Below are positions 24,638-33,393 of a stretch of 64,000 bases of DNA, piece after piece (the first letter of the stretch is position 1; each line of letters starts with the position of its first letter). This DNA is from JAAOIF01 sp965206195 (GTDB lineage: Bacteria; Pseudomonadota; Gammaproteobacteria; PS1; Pseudothioglobaceae). The stretch covers positions 372,001 through 436,000 of the forward strand of contig CBDBIZ010000011.1 in assembly GCA_965206195.1 (NCBI GenBank), read 5' to 3'. The notes under the pieces were generated by a model. It saw nothing but the letters and a program-made list of their open reading frames with translations. It was not told the origin of the DNA and searched no databases. The position numbers and the translations under genes were made by a program.

Positions 24638-25765
24638 ATGAAAAAAGAACCCTTAAAAGACCAACTGTTCAACCCACAAAAAGTTAATTATTTAGCCTCA
24701 CTAATACAAAACGTCTATCCAGCATTTAAAGGGCAATTATTTAGTTTAAAAATCATCAAACAATTTCCAAAACTCGAACTCAAACAACGCATTACTTGCA
24801 TTCAAGAAACTTTAGCACAACACTTGCCAAATGATTTTGACAAAGCAATGGATATTATTTTAGCTGCATTACCAAAAGAGCTTGACGCTGATAAAACCGA
24901 TAATGACTTTGGAGATTTTATCTTTGCACCTTTGGCTGATTTTGTGGCAAAAAATGGCTTGCAAGACCAGTATTTAACCCGCTCTTTCGATGCTTTGGCA
25001 CAAATTACCAAGCGTTTTAGTGCTGAGATGGCAATCCGATTTTTCATCAATGCATACCCCAAGCAATCTTTTGCCTTTATGAAAAATATGGCGCGCTCAG
25101 ATAACTATCATCAACGTCGCTTAGCGTCTGAGGGTTTGCGCCCAAAACTACCTTGGTGCATTGCTATTAATTTTGATTACAAAAAGTCAATTGAAATCCT
25201 AAATGTATTGTATTTTGACAAGACTCGCTTCGTGGTACGTTCGGTTGCCAATCATCTAAACGACATTGCTAAAATTGATGCTGATTTGGTGATTAAAACC
25301 TTGCAAAAATGGCAACTACAAGGTAGGCAAAACAATCAACAAGAATTCGATTTTTTGACTCGTCACGCGCTAAGAACGCTCATCAAACAAGGCAATACCT
25401 CAGCATTAAAGTTATTAGGTTACCTACCTAATCCAGCCATTTCTATTGAGCATTTTAAGATTGTAAATAAATCTATTCGTCTGGGGGATTATCTGCGATT
25501 TTCATTTACAATTAAAGCCCAACAAACAACAAAATTGATGATTGATTATAAAATTATCTATCCCACTAAAACTAACAAACAATCTGCGAAAGTTTTCAAA
25601 ATTAGATCAATCAACTTATCTAAAAATCAGCCTATTTCGATTGAAAAACAACACCTGTTTAAGCCAATGACAACGAAAAAATTATATTCAGGCAGCCATC
25701 AAATGTACTTACAAATCAACGGTAAAGTTTTCACACAAGATGATTTTTTCTTAAAAACTACTTAA
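24638..25765 (+). CDS. AlkC/AlkD-like DNA alkylation repair protein
   Basis: A 375-residue HEAT-like-repeat protein. The helical N-terminal 260 residues hold features of the AlkC/AlkD DNA-glycosylase superfamily, including NYHQRRLASEGLRPKLPW near residue 160 and VRSVANHLNDIAK near 205. The C-terminal 100 residues are beta-rich (YLRFSFTIKAQQTTKLMIDY) and resemble the Ig-like extension found on many AlkC proteins. It would remove 3-methyladenine-type lesions. It begins directly after the ftsY stop. Its last 15 bases overlap the convergent phhB gene. Confidence 0.82.
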   Translation: MKKEPLKDQLFNPQKVNYLASLIQNVYPAFKGQLFSLKIIKQFPKLELKQRITCIQETLAQHLPNDFDKAMDIILAALPKELDADKTDNDFGDFIFAPLADFVAKNGLQDQYLTRSFDALAQITKRFSAEMAIRFFINAYPKQSFAFMKNMARSDNYHQRRLASEGLRPKLPWCIAINFDYKKSIEILNVLYFDKTRFVVRSVANHLNDIAKIDADLVIKTLQKWQLQGRQNNQQEFDFLTRHALRTLIKQGNTSALKLLGYLPNPAISIEHFKIVNKSIRLGDYLRFSFTIKAQQTTKLMIDYKIIYPTKTNKQSAKVFKIRSINLSKNQPISIEKQHLFKPMTTKKLYSGSHQMYLQINGKVFTQDDFFLKTT

Positions 25766-26035
25766 TTGCATACGCTTAAAAATATCATCCATTTGATGCG
25801 CTAAATCAATATCCAACTGAGTGATACGGCCTTCGCTATGGGTAATTAAATCCACCACCACAATTTTATAAACATTTGACCACTGTGGATGATGATTCAT
25901 TTTCTCAGCTACAATGGCAATTTGCGACATAAAACCAAAGGCCTGAATAAAGTTATCCAGCACAAACTTACGGTGAAGTTTGCCGTCAAGCACCGTCCAA
26001 TTTGCTAATTGCGCTAATATTTGTTTCTCATTCAT
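25751..26035 (-). CDS. phhB: Pterin-4a-carbinolamine dehydratase
   Basis: A 94-residue DCoH/PhhB-fold protein. The hallmark AEKMNHHPQWSNVY (residues 43-56) carries the two active-site histidines, and the C-terminal THSEGRITQLDIDLAHQMD completes the fold. It recycles the pterin cofactor after aromatic hydroxylation. No phenylalanine hydroxylase gene is in view, so its role may be in pterin or molybdopterin side chemistry. It lies just after hemC on the same strand and overlaps the alkC-like gene end to end. Confidence 0.9.
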   Translation of the reverse strand: MNEKQILAQLANWTVLDGKLHRKFVLDNFIQAFGFMSQIAIVAEKMNHHPQWSNVYKIVVVDLITHSEGRITQLDIDLAHQMDDIFKRMQLSSF

Positions 26036-26038
26036 TAT

Positions 26039-26950
26039 TTATGTTTTTAAAATATCCTTTGCACCCATCTTAATCAATTTATCTGCTAGTTTAACACCAA
26101 GCATTGTAGCATTTACTATATTACCACTAATCTGGTGTTTTAAAATCACTCCAGAATCGACATTACCGACCAAACCTGTTAATGTAATTTGATCATTATC
26201 AAGGGTTGCAAACCCTGCAATTGGCACCGAACAGCCGCCCTCAAGACGCTCGTTCATAGCGCGCTCAGCATTCACTCGGTAAGTACTTCTTTCATCAATT
26301 AGCGGCGTGATTAAATCCAACACTGTGCTATCATTTTTACGAATTTCAATCCCAACAGCACCCTGCCCAACTGCTGGCAGACTCTGATTGGCAGAGATTT
26401 GTTGCTTGATTCGATTCGAAAGGCCCAAACGAATTAGCCCTGCACAGGCAAGAATAATTGCGTCATATTCACCATTATCCAACTTTTGCAATCGACTATT
26501 GACATTGCCACGTAAATCCAAAATTCGTAAATCAGGACGAATCGCTTTGAGTTGCACAATACGACGCATCGAACAAGTACCAACTTTGGCATTTTGTGGC
26601 AATGCTTCAATACTTTCAAAATGATTGGAGACAAAAGCATCAAATGGGTTTTCTCGCTTTAAAATTGCCCCCAACTCAAACGCATCGGGAATTTGATACG
26701 GCACATCTTTCATTGAATGAACTGCAATATCAGCCCCACCTTCAAGCATGCCAATTTCTAATTCTTTAATGAACAATCCCTTGCCTCCGATTTTTGACAA
26801 AGGTGAGTTAAAGATTTGATCACCGATGGTGGTCATTTTTACTAATTCGACTACCAGCTCAGGATGTAGTTGCTCCAATCTGGTTTTCACATGTTGTGCT
26901 TGCCAAAGTGCTAGCGGACTTTTGCGTGTGGCGATTTTTAAAGTTTTCAT
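26039..26950 (-). CDS. hemC: Hydroxymethylbilane synthase (porphobilinogen deaminase)
   Basis: A 303-residue HemC. Diagnostic motifs are KIATRKSPLALWQA at the N-terminus, KGLFIKELE, IAVHSMKDVP, DLRGNVNSRLQKLD, and RLEGGCSVPIAGFA, whose cysteine carries the dipyrromethane cofactor. It polymerises four porphobilinogens in heme/siroheme synthesis. It is upstream of phhB by three bases and divergent from the thioredoxin-like gene. No hemD follows it here. Confidence 0.96.
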   Translation of the reverse strand: MKTLKIATRKSPLALWQAQHVKTRLEQLHPELVVELVKMTTIGDQIFNSPLSKIGGKGLFIKELEIGMLEGGADIAVHSMKDVPYQIPDAFELGAILKRENPFDAFVSNHFESIEALPQNAKVGTCSMRRIVQLKAIRPDLRILDLRGNVNSRLQKLDNGEYDAIILACAGLIRLGLSNRIKQQISANQSLPAVGQGAVGIEIRKNDSTVLDLITPLIDERSTYRVNAERAMNERLEGGCSVPIAGFATLDNDQITLTGLVGNVDSGVILKHQISGNIVNATMLGVKLADKLIKMGAKDILKT

Positions 26951-26989
26951 ATAAAATGGCTAACTAGATAGGATTTAAGTATTTTACTG

Positions 26990-27406
26990 ATGTTAATAGA
27001 GGCAAAAGATTTTTTTACCGATGCCAAGCGTGTTAGGGCACAACAAATCCCAATTTTGGTGATGTTTTCAGCACCTGATTGCCCTTATTGCCAACTGCTA
27101 AAAGACGAAGTGTTGAATTCGATGAGTGAATTGGCAGAATACAAAAACAAAGTGATTATTCGCCATATTTCTTATTCGTCACTGGACGAAATTATTAATT
27201 TTACAAACGAATATGTCACTCATGAACAATTTAATTTTCACTACGGCGTCAACTTTTACCCAACATTGATGTTGTTTGACGATTATGGCAACAGTTTAGG
27301 CAAAAAAATTGGGATAACCTTGATTGACCACTATTGGACTGAATTGGATGATTTAATCACACAAGCCACTCAAAAACTCAAACAACGACTCAAGGCAGTA
27401 TTATGA
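26990..27406 (+). CDS. Thioredoxin-fold protein with CPYC active site
   Basis: A 138-residue thioredoxin-like protein. PILVMFSAPDCPYCQLLKDEV (residues 21-41) carries the CPYC redox pair, and YGVNFYPTLMLFDDYG carries the cis-proline. No signal peptide or lipobox is visible, so it appears cytoplasmic unless the start is misplaced. It resembles SoxW/thioredoxin_2-type proteins, but no sox gene is adjacent. Its stop overlaps the argH start (ATGA). Confidence 0.8.
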   Translation: MLIEAKDFFTDAKRVRAQQIPILVMFSAPDCPYCQLLKDEVLNSMSELAEYKNKVIIRHISYSSLDEIINFTNEYVTHEQFNFHYGVNFYPTLMLFDDYGNSLGKKIGITLIDHYWTELDDLITQATQKLKQRLKAVL

Positions 27407-28785
27407 CCACACCAACCAACCAATCTTGGGGCGGACGTTTTAGTCAGCCGACCGATGAATTTGTTAAAATTTTTGGTGCCTCGGTATTCTTTGATAAAAT
27501 TTTAGCCCCTTACGATATCCAAGGTTCAATCGCTCACGCCACTATGCTGTACGAGGTTGGATTACTAACGAACAAGGAAAAAACCCAAATTATTAATGGT
27601 TTAAATACCATTGCCAAACAGATTGAAGACGATAAATTTAACTGGTCTATCGAGCTAGAAGACGTGCACATGAATATCGAAGCACGTTTGGTGGATTTGA
27701 TTGGCGACAGTGGCAAAAAACTGCATACCGGTCGCTCTCGTAACGACCAAGTAGCAACTGATATTCGTCTATATTTACGCGACCAAGTAGATACAATTAG
27801 CACAGAACTCAAGCGTTTACAAGCGGCACTACTTGACTTAGCAGAAAAAGAAGCTAGCACTATTATGCCTGGCTTTACTCACCTGCAAACTGCACAGCCT
27901 GTTAGTTTTGGTCATCATTTAATGGCATATTTTGAAATGCTAACGCGTGACACTCAACGCCTCAATGATTGCCGTCAACGCATCAATACTTTGCCTCTCG
28001 GCGCGGCAGCACTAGCAGGCACCACTTATCCGATTAATCGTGCTCGGGTGGCTGAATTGTTAAACTTTGAGAGTATTTGCAATAACTCATTAGACGCGGT
28101 CAGCGATAGAGATTTTGTCATTGAATTTTTATCCACGGCCAGTTTAATGATGATGCATCTATCACGTTTCTCTGAAGAGTTAGTATTGTGGTCAAGTGCA
28201 CAATTTGATTTTATCGAACTGCCTGATAGCTTTTGCACTGGTTCATCAATTATGCCGCAAAAGAAAAACCCAGATGTGGCAGAGCTGGTACGCGGCAAAA
28301 CTGGACGTGTGTATGGCAATCTTATCTCACTACTAACAATTATGAAAGGACAAAGTCTGGCTTATAACAAAGACAATCAAGAAGACAAAGAACCACTGTT
28401 TGATACGGTTGATACGCTAAAAGCTTGCTTGCGCGTATTCGCCGATATGACGCCAACTATTTGCGCTAAACGCGATAATATGTACAATGCCTGCAAAAAA
28501 GGCTATACCACTGCCACTGATTTGGCCGATTATTTAACCAAAAAAGGACTGCCATTTCGCGATGCGCACGAAGTGGTTGGAAAATCTGTTGCGTATGGGA
28601 TTAAACAGCAAAAAGATTTGAGCGAGCTAAGCTTGCAAGAATTGCAAAGTTTTGACCCACGAATTGAAAATGATGTGTTTGATGTGTTGTCTCTAGAAGG
28701 TTCACTTTGTGCACGTGACCATTTAGGGGCAACCTCGCCCCACCAAGTTAAACAAGCCATTAAAACGGCGCGAAAAAGTACTTGA
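27403..28785 (+). CDS. argH: Argininosuccinate lyase
   Basis: A 460-residue fumarase/aspartase-superfamily enzyme. WGGRFSQPTDEFV lies at the N-terminus, HTGRSRNDQVATD near residue 110, and TFT-like GFTHLQTAQPVSFGHH near 155. The signature GSSIMPQKKNPDVAELVRGK is near residue 280. It releases fumarate and arginine. It overlaps the thioredoxin-like gene by four bases, and fmt begins at the very next base after its stop. Confidence 0.97.
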   Translation: MTTPTNQSWGGRFSQPTDEFVKIFGASVFFDKILAPYDIQGSIAHATMLYEVGLLTNKEKTQIINGLNTIAKQIEDDKFNWSIELEDVHMNIEARLVDLIGDSGKKLHTGRSRNDQVATDIRLYLRDQVDTISTELKRLQAALLDLAEKEASTIMPGFTHLQTAQPVSFGHHLMAYFEMLTRDTQRLNDCRQRINTLPLGAAALAGTTYPINRARVAELLNFESICNNSLDAVSDRDFVIEFLSTASLMMMHLSRFSEELVLWSSAQFDFIELPDSFCTGSSIMPQKKNPDVAELVRGKTGRVYGNLISLLTIMKGQSLAYNKDNQEDKEPLFDTVDTLKACLRVFADMTPTICAKRDNMYNACKKGYTTATDLADYLTKKGLPFRDAHEVVGKSVAYGIKQQKDLSELSLQELQSFDPRIENDVFDVLSLEGSLCARDHLGATSPHQVKQAIKTARKST

Positions 28786-29721
28786 ATGAGGGCAATTTTT
28801 GCAGGTACGCCTGAGTTTTCTGTTGGTATTTTAAAAGCATTGATTGATGCTAAATTTGATGTGGTGGGAGTTTATTGCCAGCCCGACCGCCCTTCAGGCC
28901 GTGGTCAAGTACTAAGTGCTTGCCCAGTCAAAAGCTATGCCAGCGAACACAATCTTAATATTTTTCAACCTGAAAGTTTAAAAGACGATAAAGCGCAACA
29001 AAACCTTGCTAGTTTAAAAGCTGATGTTATGGTGGTGGTGGCTTATGGTCAGTTATTGCCCAAAACCGTATTAGCCATACCAAAATATGGCTGTCTTAAT
29101 ATTCACGCCTCATTACTCCCTCGCTGGCGCGGTGCAGCACCTGTCCAACGTGCTATTTTGGCAGGTGATACAACCACGGGCATCAATATTATACAAATGA
29201 ATCAAGGGCTTGATACTGGTGATATTCTGCTGGAAAAAACCTGCGCAATTACTGATATTGATACCGCGCAATCCTTGCATGACAAGCTTGCCACATTAGG
29301 TGCAGATGCTATTGTCGAAACGCTAAAAAATCTTGATAATTTATCGCCTGCAACTCAAAATGAAGCGGGTGCAACTTACGCCAAAAAACTTAAAAAAGAC
29401 GAGGCATGGATAGATTGGACACAATCTGCCATACAAATCAACCAACAAATCCGAGCGTTTAACCCTTATCCAATTGCTCAAACTCATGCAAAAAGCACTA
29501 CGTTTAATGATAAAGTTTTGCGAATTTTATCCGTCAATGTTATCGACTCAGTGCATAACAAAAAACCCGGCGAAGTCATTCAATGTACTCAAGGAATATG
29601 TCATATTGCCACAGGTGATGGCGTTTTAAGCTTACAACAAGTCCAGTTATCTGGCAAAAAAGCACTCAATATTAAAAATTTTACTAATGCTTATCAACTC
29701 ACTCAGCTGTTTAATATTTAG
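28786..29721 (+). CDS. fmt: Methionyl-tRNA formyltransferase
   Basis: A 311-residue Fmt. FAGTPEFSVGIL begins the formyltransferase domain. VVAYGQLLPK and NIHASLLPRWRGAAPVQRAI (catalytic Asn/His) follow. GINIIQMNQGLDTGDIL carries the catalytic Asp, and a C-terminal OB-like domain ends the protein. It formylates initiator Met-tRNA. The usual partner def is not beside it. It is the last gene of the argH-fmt run, and no clear terminator is seen in the 300 bases that follow. Confidence 0.96.
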   Translation: MRAIFAGTPEFSVGILKALIDAKFDVVGVYCQPDRPSGRGQVLSACPVKSYASEHNLNIFQPESLKDDKAQQNLASLKADVMVVVAYGQLLPKTVLAIPKYGCLNIHASLLPRWRGAAPVQRAILAGDTTTGINIIQMNQGLDTGDILLEKTCAITDIDTAQSLHDKLATLGADAIVETLKNLDNLSPATQNEAGATYAKKLKKDEAWIDWTQSAIQINQQIRAFNPYPIAQTHAKSTTFNDKVLRILSVNVIDSVHNKKPGEVIQCTQGICHIATGDGVLSLQQVQLSGKKALNIKNFTNAYQLTQLFNI

Positions 29722-30020
29722 TCAACCCTTAAAAAAACCTATCCCAAACCAAAAAACATCCATTTATCAACAACCAAAATCAGCAAATTATCAACAACCA
29801 AAATCAGCAAATCTTTACAGGATTTTGCTTGAAATATTCAAAAAAGAGCCGCTTAAGTTGTTATGACCCAATACAATGATTATTCAATTGGATTAACTAT
29901 ACAAATACAACCACCAACCGATAAAATCAACTACTACTCGCCCAAACTCGTGCTTGAGGTAGCAGTGTGCTTTGGTAGTGCTGTATTTTATAGAATAATT
30001 AATGTTTGTGTCCCCTTATC
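29722..30020. other. Gene-poor stretch between fmt and the lipoprotein gene
   Basis: This convergent 299-base gap holds a 24-bp perfect tandem repeat (listed separately). It also has a 53-codon plus-strand reading frame at 29863-30024 that runs over the lipoprotein stop codon. That frame has no recognisable motif or ribosome site, so it is not called as a gene. No terminator hairpin is obvious. Confidence 0.6.
29764..29811. repeat. 24-bp perfect tandem repeat, two copies
   Basis: Two identical adjacent copies of a 24-base unit (29764-29787 and 29788-29811), containing TTATCAACAACCAAAATCAG. They lie in the non-coding gap downstream of fmt. No function is apparent. Confidence 0.95.
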
Positions 30021-32960
30021 TTAATACAAGTAAACTGCACCAGCAGCACCAGCCTCATTGTTAGTCTGGTCGCCATCAACCCCGCTAGCATTGCTATCCT
30101 CATTTGTAGTACCCACAGCTAAGGTGCTGCCATTGGCACTTAGGCTAACAGCTCTGCCAAATTGATCACTGGCGTCTGTGTTGCTGGCTTTAACATACGC
30201 CGTTTGCATCCAAACGTCACCATCACGAGTAAAGACATACGTCGCACCAGCAGAACCGGCAGTGTTATCAGTCTGATCACCACCAATGCCCACAGCATTG
30301 CTAGCCTCATCTGTAGCACCCACAGCTAGGGTGTCTCCATCATCACTTAGGCTAACAGCAGTGCCAAATCGATCACCTAGGCCTGTGTTACTGGCTTTAA
30401 TATACGCCTGTTGTGTCCAATCACTACCATTATAAGTAAATACATACGCCGCACCAGCAAGAAAAGCATTGTTGTTAGTCTGACCATCATTATCATTAAT
30501 GCCCATAGCAGCGCTACCTTCGTTTGTAGCAGCAACTGCTAAGGTGTTACCATCAGCACTGAGGCTAACAGCAGCGCCAAATTGATCATTTGCGTCTGTG
30601 TTGCTGGCTTTAACATACGCTTGTTGTGTCCAATTATTATTGCTATCACGAGTAAAGACATACACTGCACCAGCAGCACTAGCAGCATTATTATCCTCAC
30701 CAGTATTAATGCCACTAGCATTGCTACTTTCACCTGAAGCACCCACTGCTAAGGTGTCTCCATCATCACTTAGGCTAACAGCAGCGCCAAATTGATCAAA
30801 TGTGCCCGTATTGCTGGCTTTAATATACGCCTGTTGTGTCCAATTATTATTGCTATCACGAGTAAAGACATACACTGCACCAGCAGCAGTAGCATTGTTG
30901 TTAGTCTGATTGCCATTAATATCCACAGCATTACTATCTTCATTTGTAGTAGCAACTGCTAAGGTGTTACCATCATCACTGAGGCTAATAGCGCTGCCAA
31001 ATTGATCATTTTCGCCCGTATTGCTGGCTTTAACATACGCCGTTTGTGTCCAAACGTCACTACTATCAAGCGTAAATACATACACTGCACCAGCAGAATC
31101 AGCGGTGTTATCAGTCTGACCATCATTATCATTAATGTCCGTAGCACTGCTATCCTCACCTACAGCACCCACAGCTAAGGTGTCTCCATTGGCACTTAGG
31201 CTAATAGCAGTGCCAAATTGATCATTTGCCTCTGCGTTACTGGCTTTAACATACGCCTGTTGTGTCCAAACACTACTGGTGCTGGTATTACGAGTAAAGA
31301 CATACACTGCACCAGTATTAGTAGCAGCATTATCAGTCTGATCACCACCAATGCCCACAGCATTGCTAGCTTCGCCTAAAGCACCCACAGCTAGGGTGGT
31401 GCCATTGGCACTGAGGCTAACAGCTCTGCCAAATTGATCACCTGCGTCTGTGTTGCTGGCTTTAATATAACCAATGCTGTCCACCAGAGTGTCGGTGACG
31501 CTCAATTCAGTAGTTTCACTACACTGCTGATTGCTAGCATGACTTGCGGGAGTGGGACAACTGGCAAGCCTATAGCGGGCATTTACTCTTTGGTAAAGTG
31601 GCACAATTAAGGTGTGGTTGTTACTTCCTGCAGCAATATCAGCACCTACTTGGCTAAAGCCACTACTACCATCTGGGTTTTCAAGTAGTTCATAATGATC
31701 GACCTCAGCCTGTGAGTCATCTTGCCAAGTAAAGCTAAAACCCTTAATTGGGGTAAATTCAAGGTTAAAATTCATTACTGCTGGTAATGGCTCTACTGTA
31801 ATGCTAATGGTCGCCATAATAGTGTTATCATCATTGGCAGTGGCAGTAATTATTGCTGCGCCGTCAGCAATACCGGTGACCACCCCAGTGTTGACATCCA
31901 CCCTGGCAATAGCAGGGTTACTGGAACTATATGCAACTGAGGGATCTAGCGCATCAGCAGGTGAAGTATCTGCTTGTACAGTGGTGGTAGCGCCTATGGC
32001 AATACTGCTGCTAGGGGTGGCAGTCAGGGTAATTGAGCTAATTATAATAGTACTGCTGTTATTAGTCCTGATTGTGGTAGTGGCAGTGGCATCAATCACA
32101 CTAGCAACTACTGAGGCGGTGTTGGTGTTAGCCTCTAGGTTGGTTAATGCAGTGGCTATCAAGCCTTGAATAGCAGCAGTATTCATGCCAGCTAAAAAGT
32201 CAATTACTGCGGCAGTATCGGTGCTGCTGCTAACGCTGGCAGTGTCTGAACCGATTTGTGAGATGACTGCCAGGGCAATGGCGTATCGGTCATTGGGGTC
32301 GTTAGGGTCAATAACCGCATTCGGAGCTTCTAGGTCAGTGGGAATCAGGGTGGTAACATCAGCAGTGGCAGTGCCAGTGCCTGCTAAACCAAATTGTCTG
32401 CCAACTTGACCATTACGAAGCAGTGCATCGGTGGCAATCGTGGCGGTGATGGTGGCTGTGTTGCTGCCGCCAGCACGTTGGAAGGCCAGCTGAGTGAGTG
32501 GGGTAACGGCAAGCATGATATTATTACTGGCTGTTGCAACCACTGCGGTTAGGGTACTGGTCAGGGTGGCTGGCAAGCCACTGGCCTCATCAGTATAGGT
32601 GCCACCAGTGCATTGAATAACCGCATTGCCAACCAGATTGCTACTAAAGGTGGCAACACCATCGGGGTTTGATTGAGCTGTGAGTTGGGTATTGGGGTTA
32701 TCCATGGCAAAAGCCACGCAGTTTGATGTTGCTACTTTGGCAGCATGAACGGTTACCCCAAAGCCTGCAGCAGCTGAACTTGAAGAGCCTGAGTTTGAAG
32801 AGCCACACGCCGTTAAAACCACGGCAATGGTGCACAGTAATAATAATTGGGTGAGCTGAGTTAACGCACTAGAAAACGCCCCCCCCCCCCCGCGATATTG
32901 ACTATTAGCAGCAGACGTGCGTGATTGGACTGGTGATTGGGTTGATGGTTGAGTGTTCAT
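30021..32960 (-). CDS. Large FG-GAP-repeat surface lipoprotein, probably phase-variable
   Basis: A 979-residue protein. Residues 38-52 form a hydrophobic signal ending in a lipobox (LTAC), preceded by an unusually long N-terminal tail holding Gly4 encoded by a 13-base poly-G tract. A low-complexity Ser-rich linker follows, then alpha/beta regions, and then a Big_2-like Ig domain (SSSNPAIARVDVNTGVVTGI). A fibronectin-like segment (FSFTWQDDSQAEVDHYELLE) comes next. Seven FG-GAP-type repeats of about 70 residues end the protein (pattern DQFG-AVSLS-DG-TLAVGA), enough for a seven-bladed beta-propeller. It is probably anchored in the outer membrane as an adhesin or binding protein. Its partner is unknown. 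Confidence 0.85.
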   Translation of the reverse strand: MNTQPSTQSPVQSRTSAANSQYRGGGGAFSSALTQLTQLLLLCTIAVVLTACGSSNSGSSSSAAAGFGVTVHAAKVATSNCVAFAMDNPNTQLTAQSNPDGVATFSSNLVGNAVIQCTGGTYTDEASGLPATLTSTLTAVVATASNNIMLAVTPLTQLAFQRAGGSNTATITATIATDALLRNGQVGRQFGLAGTGTATADVTTLIPTDLEAPNAVIDPNDPNDRYAIALAVISQIGSDTASVSSSTDTAAVIDFLAGMNTAAIQGLIATALTNLEANTNTASVVASVIDATATTTIRTNNSSTIIISSITLTATPSSSIAIGATTTVQADTSPADALDPSVAYSSSNPAIARVDVNTGVVTGIADGAAIITATANDDNTIMATISITVEPLPAVMNFNLEFTPIKGFSFTWQDDSQAEVDHYELLENPDGSSGFSQVGADIAAGSNNHTLIVPLYQRVNARYRLASCPTPASHASNQQCSETTELSVTDTLVDSIGYIKASNTDAGDQFGRAVSLSANGTTLAVGALGEASNAVGIGGDQTDNAATNTGAVYVFTRNTSTSSVWTQQAYVKASNAEANDQFGTAISLSANGDTLAVGAVGEDSSATDINDNDGQTDNTADSAGAVYVFTLDSSDVWTQTAYVKASNTGENDQFGSAISLSDDGNTLAVATTNEDSNAVDINGNQTNNNATAAGAVYVFTRDSNNNWTQQAYIKASNTGTFDQFGAAVSLSDDGDTLAVGASGESSNASGINTGEDNNAASAAGAVYVFTRDSNNNWTQQAYVKASNTDANDQFGAAVSLSADGNTLAVAATNEGSAAMGINDNDGQTNNNAFLAGAAYVFTYNGSDWTQQAYIKASNTGLGDRFGTAVSLSDDGDTLAVGATDEASNAVGIGGDQTDNTAGSAGATYVFTRDGDVWMQTAYVKASNTDASDQFGRAVSLSANGSTLAVGTTNEDSNASGVDGDQTNNEAGAAGAVYLY
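30024..31490 (-). repeat. Seven tandem FG-GAP-type coding repeats
   Basis: Seven units of roughly 200-215 bases within the lipoprotein gene. Each encodes a block starting near DQFG and ending near AYVKASNT. Parts are nearly identical at DNA level between units, for example the segment encoding GAVYVFTRDSNNNWTQQAY in units 3 and 4. This leaves the array open to unequal recombination and copy-number change. Confidence 0.85.
32879..32891 (-). repeat. 13-base poly-G (coding strand) homopolymer tract
   Basis: Thirteen consecutive C on the plus strand, read as 13 G in the lipoprotein gene, at about codons 24-28 and before the lipobox. The present length keeps the frame (Arg-Gly4-Ala). A gain or loss of one base would truncate the protein before export. 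Such tracts are classic slipped-strand switches in surface genes. Confidence 0.9.
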
Positions 32961-33019
32961 GATGTTGCCTTGTTAAAAGTTAAAAAAAGTTATTAGAGCT
33001 GATATTGAAAAGTTATTGG

Positions 33020-33104
33020 AGATTATATTGTAATTAAATGACTTGTGGGGATTATATGGTGGATTATATTGTGGATTATATTGCAATTGAGCAGTTGGTG
33101 TCAA
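33020..33104 (-). promoter_or_regulatory. Promoter with tandem 12-bp -10-box repeats upstream of the lipoprotein gene
   Basis: On the minus strand a perfect TTGACA (33099-33104) is followed, after 18 bases, by a perfect TATAAT (33075-33080). That -10 box lies in one of three contiguous 12-bp units of ACAATATAATCC type (33049-33084). A fourth, separate copy lies near 33021-33031. Each unit carries TATAAT or a near match. The expected 5' leader is about 105 bases. Confidence 0.75.
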
Positions 33105-33393
33105 TTAAATATTAAAAAAATAAAAAGATAAAGAAAGATAAAGAAACATAAGGCAAGGGACATAAACATTAATGATGCTTATTGACTACCCTTAGGCTTG
33201 GAGTTGGTTGCTTTTTAATAATACCACTCAAAGCTATGCAATTGTTGTTAAGTGGAATGCAACAATACCACTCAAGACCAGTTGACCTACCATGCTATTT
33301 TAACTATAACCTAATAATAACAGTATTAATACAAAGGGGCTGGGTTGCGCTATTTTAATATAATTATCATCATCATTTAGCAAAAAAACTTGC
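33105..33393. other. Non-coding region between the lipoprotein promoter and thyA
   Basis: An AT-rich stretch downstream of thyA. A 12-base segment, aataccactcaa, appears twice (near 33220 and 33265). I see no convincing gene, RNA or strong terminator. The area is repeat-prone, like the neighbouring promoter. Confidence 0.5.

Noticed and set aside
29863..30024. 53-codon plus-strand reading frame after fmt
   Set aside because: It has no ribosome site or known family, and runs over the stop of the lipoprotein gene; chance is the simplest reading.
31801..32409. Two longer plus-strand frames opposite the lipoprotein gene
   Set aside because: They mirror the low-complexity Ala/Thr/Val-rich lipoprotein code and have no independent motifs.
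32879..32891. Poly-G tract as a plain sequencing artefact
   Set aside because: It keeps the reading frame open into a correct lipobox. An artefact in length cannot be excluded without reads, but the tract itself is probably real.
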